Below are positions 23,291 to 25,856 of a stretch of 25,856 bases of DNA, in pieces. The notes below the pieces were generated by a model. That model was not told the DNA's origin. It was given only the letters and a program-made list of their open reading frames with translations, and ran no database searches. Numbering within the stretch: position 1 is the stretch's first letter; every line of letters begins with the position of its first letter. Made by a program: the position numbers and the translations under genes. The DNA is from Pseudomonadota bacterium (lineage in GTDB: Bacteria > Pseudomonadota > Alphaproteobacteria > Reyranellales > Reyranellaceae): assembly GCA_023416135.1 (NCBI GenBank), contig JAEZIF010000197.1, forward strand, positions 1 to 25,856, written 5' to 3'.

Positions 23291-24280
23291 TTAGCTGGGC
23301 TTGATGTTGCCCTTCTGGATGACGTCGGCCCAGCGTTTCATTTCAGTCGGCATCTTGGCCTGCACCTCGGCCTGCGGGCCGCCGGCCGGCACGATGCCGA
23401 GCTTGAGCATCTTCTCGCGGAAGCCCGCGTCCTTCACCACCTCGTTGCCGGTCTCGTTCAATCTCTTCTGGATGTCGGCCGACACCGCCCTGGGTGCGAA
23501 GAGCGTGTAGTTGGTGGCCGATTCGAAGCCGGGCACGCCTGCTTCGGCCATGGTCGGCACGTCGGGCAGGAGCGGCGAACGTGCCTTGGCCGTGACGGCG
23601 AGGCAGCGCACCTTGCCGGCCGCAAGGTGCGGCAGGTGGGCGAGCACATTGTCGATCGAGACCTGAACGCGGTTCTCGTAGAGATCGGCCTGGAAGAAGG
23701 CGGTGCCCTTGTACGGCACGTGGGTCATCTCCGCGCCCGTCATCTGCTTTAGCATCTCGTAGTTGAGATGGATCAGGCCGCCGAAGCCTGACGAGGCGTA
23801 GGAGAGCTCGCCGGGCTTGGCCTTGGCGTAGGCGATCAGCTCCTGGACATTCTTGACCGGCAGGCTCGGCGTCACCAGCACGGCGATCGTGCCATTGCCG
23901 ATCTCGAGGATCGGCACGAAGTCCTTGGCCATGTCGAAGGTGAGGTTCTGGTGGAAGAAGGGCGCGATCGAATAGTCGACCATGCTGCCCACCATCAGCG
24001 TGTAGCCGTCGGCCGGGCTTCTGGCCAACGCAGCCGCGCCGATCGTGGCGCCGGCGCCGGGCTGGTTGTCGACCACGATGGTCTGGCCGATCTTGGCCGA
24101 CACGCCCTCGGAGAAGGCGCGGGTCACCGTGTCGACACCCCCGCCCGGCGGATAGGGCGCGATCATGCGGATCTGCTTGCCGGGCCAGGGTTGTGTGCCC
24201 CCCTGCGCACGTGCGACGGCGGGCGCGGCCGCAGCGACGGCAGTTGTTGCCAGCAGGCGCCGGCGAGACAGCGAAAACAT
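23291..24280 (-). CDS. Tripartite tricarboxylate transporter binding protein (TctC/Bug), orphan
   Basis: The 329-residue precursor has a Tat-like signal (SRRRLLATTAVAAAAPAVARA, twin Arg at 6-8). The mature protein has the Bug fold marks: IRMIAPYPPGGGVDTVTRAFSEG, VVDNQPGAGATIGA, LSYASSGFGG, MTHVPYKG and LPDVPTMAEAGVPGFE. Bug proteins bind carboxylic acids with a free carboxylate. The tctA and tctB membrane partners are not in the window, so it is an orphan of the kind found in large numbers in some proteobacteria, which may serve a distant transporter or a sensor. A strong GGAGGA site precedes the ATG at 24280. It lies 30 bp after the GFA gene and 97 bp before the PEPM-family gene on the same strand. 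Confidence 0.92.
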   Translation of the reverse strand: MFSLSRRRLLATTAVAAAAPAVARAQGGTQPWPGKQIRMIAPYPPGGGVDTVTRAFSEGVSAKIGQTIVVDNQPGAGATIGAAALARSPADGYTLMVGSMVDYSIAPFFHQNLTFDMAKDFVPILEIGNGTIAVLVTPSLPVKNVQELIAYAKAKPGELSYASSGFGGLIHLNYEMLKQMTGAEMTHVPYKGTAFFQADLYENRVQVSIDNVLAHLPHLAAGKVRCLAVTAKARSPLLPDVPTMAEAGVPGFESATNYTLFAPRAVSADIQKRLNETGNEVVKDAGFREKMLKLGIVPAGGPQAEVQAKMPTEMKRWADVIQKGNIKPS

Positions 24281-24310
24281 GATGATTCCTCCCTTTACAG
24301 GAGGATCAAT

Positions 24311-24667
24311 CTACATGCTGCGACCATCCCACGCACGGGGGCTGAGCTTGTCGACATCGACGCCCTCGACGCAGCGCAGGTTGATGCCGACCATGGGCGA
24401 GCCGTCGGGGCCGGTGCCGTCGGCATAGCTTTCGATGCCGCAGGACGTGCAGAAGCGGTGATGCAACTTCTTCTTGTTGAAGAGGTAGTCGCCCTGCCGG
24501 TCGGCGCCCTTGGTGAGCCTGAACTTGGCTTGGGGCGCGAAGGCCCAGACGGCGCCGAGCTTGGTGCAGATGGAGCAGTTGCACTTCAGCGCCTGATCGG
24601 TGTCGACCTCGACCGTGTAGGCAATGGCGCCGCAGTGGCAGCCTCCGGCGTAGCTCTGCGCGGTCAT
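24311..24667 (-). CDS. GFA-domain zinc protein
   Basis: The 118-residue protein has the complete Cys set of the GFA (glutathione-dependent formaldehyde-activating enzyme-like) fold: C10 and C12 (GGCHCG), C29, C31 and C34 (CNCSIC), and C73 and C76 (FCTSCG), which bind zinc. Some members help form S-hydroxymethylglutathione, but most are uncharacterised and that activity is not established for the family as a whole. The ATG at 24667 has GGAGGG just upstream. It follows phnY by 33 bp on the same strand and may be co-transcribed. A role in handling reactive aldehydes beside an aldehyde dehydrogenase is plausible inference. Confidence 0.92.
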   Translation of the reverse strand: MTAQSYAGGCHCGAIAYTVEVDTDQALKCNCSICTKLGAVWAFAPQAKFRLTKGADRQGDYLFNKKKLHHRFCTSCGIESYADGTGPDGSPMVGINLRCVEGVDVDKLSPRAWDGRSM

Positions 24668-24682
24668 GTTCCCTCCCTGGAT

Positions 24683-24699
24683 CGACAGCAGCGCTGTCG
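24683..24699 (-). other. 7-bp hairpin between phnY and the GFA gene
   Basis: CGACAGC and GCTGTCG are perfect complements around a 3-nt loop and begin right after the phnY stop codon (24701-24703). No U-tract follows. It may protect the phnY mRNA end, reduce readthrough into the next genes, or terminate transcription in part. Confidence 0.35.
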
Positions 24700-24700
24700 C

Positions 24701-25856
24701 CTACCCCGGCCAGGGCAGCGACCAGGTCTTTACATTGGTGAAGCCCTTCATGGCTTCAAGGACCCCTTCCTTGTACCCCAACCCGGAATCCTTGATTCCG
24801 CCGAACGGCGACATCTCGATGCGATAGCCGGGAACCTCCCAGACATTGACCGTACCGACCTGCAGCTCGTCGACGAAGCGGGTGATGTAATCGAGGCGAT
24901 CGGTGCAGACGCCCGACGACAGGCCGTAGGCCGTGCCGTTGGATACCTTGATCGCGTGGTCGATGTCCTTGACGCGGATGATCGGGATGGCCGGGCCGAA
25001 GGTCTCCTCACGCACCAGCTCGCAGGCCGGGTCGACATGGTCGACGACGGTGGGCGGGAACAGCGCACCGCGGCGGTCGTTGCCGTGCAGCAGCCTGGCG
25101 CCGTGCTTGGCGACGGCCTCGCTGACGCGGTTCTGGAACTGGGTAGCGGCGCGCTCGTGGATGACGGTGCCGACGTCGGTCTCGGGGTCGAGCGGGTCGC
25201 CCGCCTTGAGCTTCTTCGCCTTGGCCAGCACGCGCTCGACGAAGGCGTCGGCCACGCTCTCGACCACGATGATGCGCTTCACGGCGGTGCAGCGCTGGCC
25301 CGAGTTCTTGGTGGCGCCGGCGACGGCAAGATCGGCCGCCTTGTCGAGGTCGGCATCCTCCATGACGATCAACGGATCATTGCCGCCGAGCTCCAGCACC
25401 AGCCGCTTGTAGCCCGCGGTGGCAGCGATGTGCTTGCCGACCCGGACCGAGCCCGTGAAGGTGACGAGGTCGGCGTGAGGATCGGTGATCATGGCATCGC
25501 CAATGTCCGACGGATTGCCGGTGATGACCGACAGCATCTCGGGCGGCAGGCCCGCCTCGTAGAGCGTGTCGGCCAGGAACACCGCGGTGAGCGGTGTGAG
25601 CTCGGTGGGCTTCAGCACGACGCAGTTGTTGGTGGCGACGGCCGGCGCCAGCTTATGCGCCACCATGTTCAGCGGATGATTGAACGGCGTGATCGCCGAG
25701 ATGGCGTTAAGCGGCTGGCGCAAGGTGAAGATCTTGCGCGGCTTGCCGTGTGGGGTGAGATCGCAGGAGAAGGTCTGGCCGTCGTCGAGCAGGCAGAGCT
25801 GGCCTGCGAAGGTGAAAACGTCGAACGCGCGTCCGACCTCGTAGAGGGAATCTTTC
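24701..25856 (-). CDS. phnY: Phosphonoacetaldehyde dehydrogenase (5' end beyond window)
   Basis: The 384 C-terminal residues of an NAD-dependent aldehyde dehydrogenase are present; about 100 N-terminal residues are missing at the right edge. The frame continues without interruption to the edge (KDSLYEVGRAFDVFTFAGQ), so an apparent start near 25723 is not real. The sequence matches, as I remember it, rhizobial PhnY, which oxidises phosphonoacetaldehyde to phosphonoacetate: ISAITPFNHPLNMVAHKLAP, VVLKPTELTPLTA, YEAGLPPEMLSVITG, VAGATKNSGQRCTAVKR and VPGYRIEMSPFGGIKDSG. The catalytic Cys codon is at 25289-25291 (in GQRCTAV) and the active-site Glu is in LELGGNDP. It supports the aminoethylphosphonate assignment of the importer. 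A general succinate-semialdehyde-type dehydrogenase is the alternative. Confidence 0.9.
   Translation of the reverse strand, partial: KDSLYEVGRAFDVFTFAGQLCLLDDGQTFSCDLTPHGKPRKIFTLRQPLNAISAITPFNHPLNMVAHKLAPAVATNNCVVLKPTELTPLTAVFLADTLYEAGLPPEMLSVITGNPSDIGDAMITDPHADLVTFTGSVRVGKHIAATAGYKRLVLELGGNDPLIVMEDADLDKAADLAVAGATKNSGQRCTAVKRIIVVESVADAFVERVLAKAKKLKAGDPLDPETDVGTVIHERAATQFQNRVSEAVAKHGARLLHGNDRRGALFPPTVVDHVDPACELVREETFGPAIPIIRVKDIDHAIKVSNGTAYGLSSGVCTDRLDYITRFVDELQVGTVNVWEVPGYRIEMSPFGGIKDSGLGYKEGVLEAMKGFTNVKTWSLPWPG

Noticed and set aside
25601..25723. Apparent start of the aldehyde dehydrogenase near 25723
   Set aside because: The same frame continues to the window edge with residues matching PhnY (KDSLYEVGRAFDVF), so the gene is cut by the window and does not begin there.

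Overview
This is a GC-rich (roughly two-thirds G+C) bacterial chromosomal window with densely packed genes. Codon use, the CHD-TPR adenylate cyclase, the TfdA-like dioxygenase, the IS701-type transposase tail and the many catabolic enzymes suggest an alphaproteobacterium (Hyphomicrobiales or Rhodospirillales type, for example a Bradyrhizobium- or Reyranella-like soil or water organism). The genus cannot be fixed from this sequence. No rRNA, tRNA, CRISPR array or phage genes were seen, and no gene-free stretch exceeds 300 bases.

Left edge (1-465): the 3' tail of an IS701-like transposase abuts the first ~50 codons of a secreted alpha/beta hydrolase gene, which looks interrupted by the element. 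Region A (466-7743), amide and D-amino-acid catabolism: an N-acyl-D-amino-acid deacylase-type amidohydrolase (minus) diverges from a hyuA-hyuB pair (ATP-dependent hydantoinase/oxoprolinase family), followed by a small gene broken by an in-frame TGA and an amidase-signature amidase. Region B (7746-13356), assorted small-molecule catabolism: a TfdA-like Fe(II)/2-oxoglutarate dioxygenase preceded by a tiny zinc-ribbon protein, a cytosine-deaminase/AtzA-type amidohydrolase with a Cys in its HxH motif, a short-chain dehydrogenase, a nitronate-monooxygenase-like flavoprotein lacking the usual His, and a PrpF-family isomerase.

Region C (13462-20060), sensing and phosphonate uptake: an OmpR-type response regulator with no kinase in the window converges on a three-gene ABC importer of the 2-aminoethylphosphonate type (binding protein, ATPase, two-domain permease). 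Upstream on the same strand lie a MarR-type regulator and an EthA-like Baeyer-Villiger monooxygenase. Region D (20164-22334): a class III adenylate cyclase fused to TolB-like and TPR domains, then a small secreted four-cysteine protein with its own plausible promoter. Region E (22369-25856, minus): a co-directional cluster of phosphonoacetaldehyde dehydrogenase (phnY, its 5' end beyond the window), a GFA zinc protein, an orphan TctC/Bug binding protein and a PEP-mutase/isocitrate-lyase superfamily enzyme.

The importer in region C and PhnY in region E together point to 2-aminoethylphosphonate use: uptake, then (with a transaminase not seen here) phosphonoacetaldehyde, then oxidation to phosphonoacetate. 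The enzymes normally on either side (PhnW, PhnA or PhnX) are not in the window. This split phosphonate locus, with an uncharacterised PEP-mutase-family enzyme, an orphan binding protein and a BVMO/MarR pair around it, is the most promising lead. Several enzymes (deacylase, HxC amidohydrolase, NMO-like protein, PEPM-like protein) lack residues that define the textbook activity of their families and may have different substrates or chemistry.
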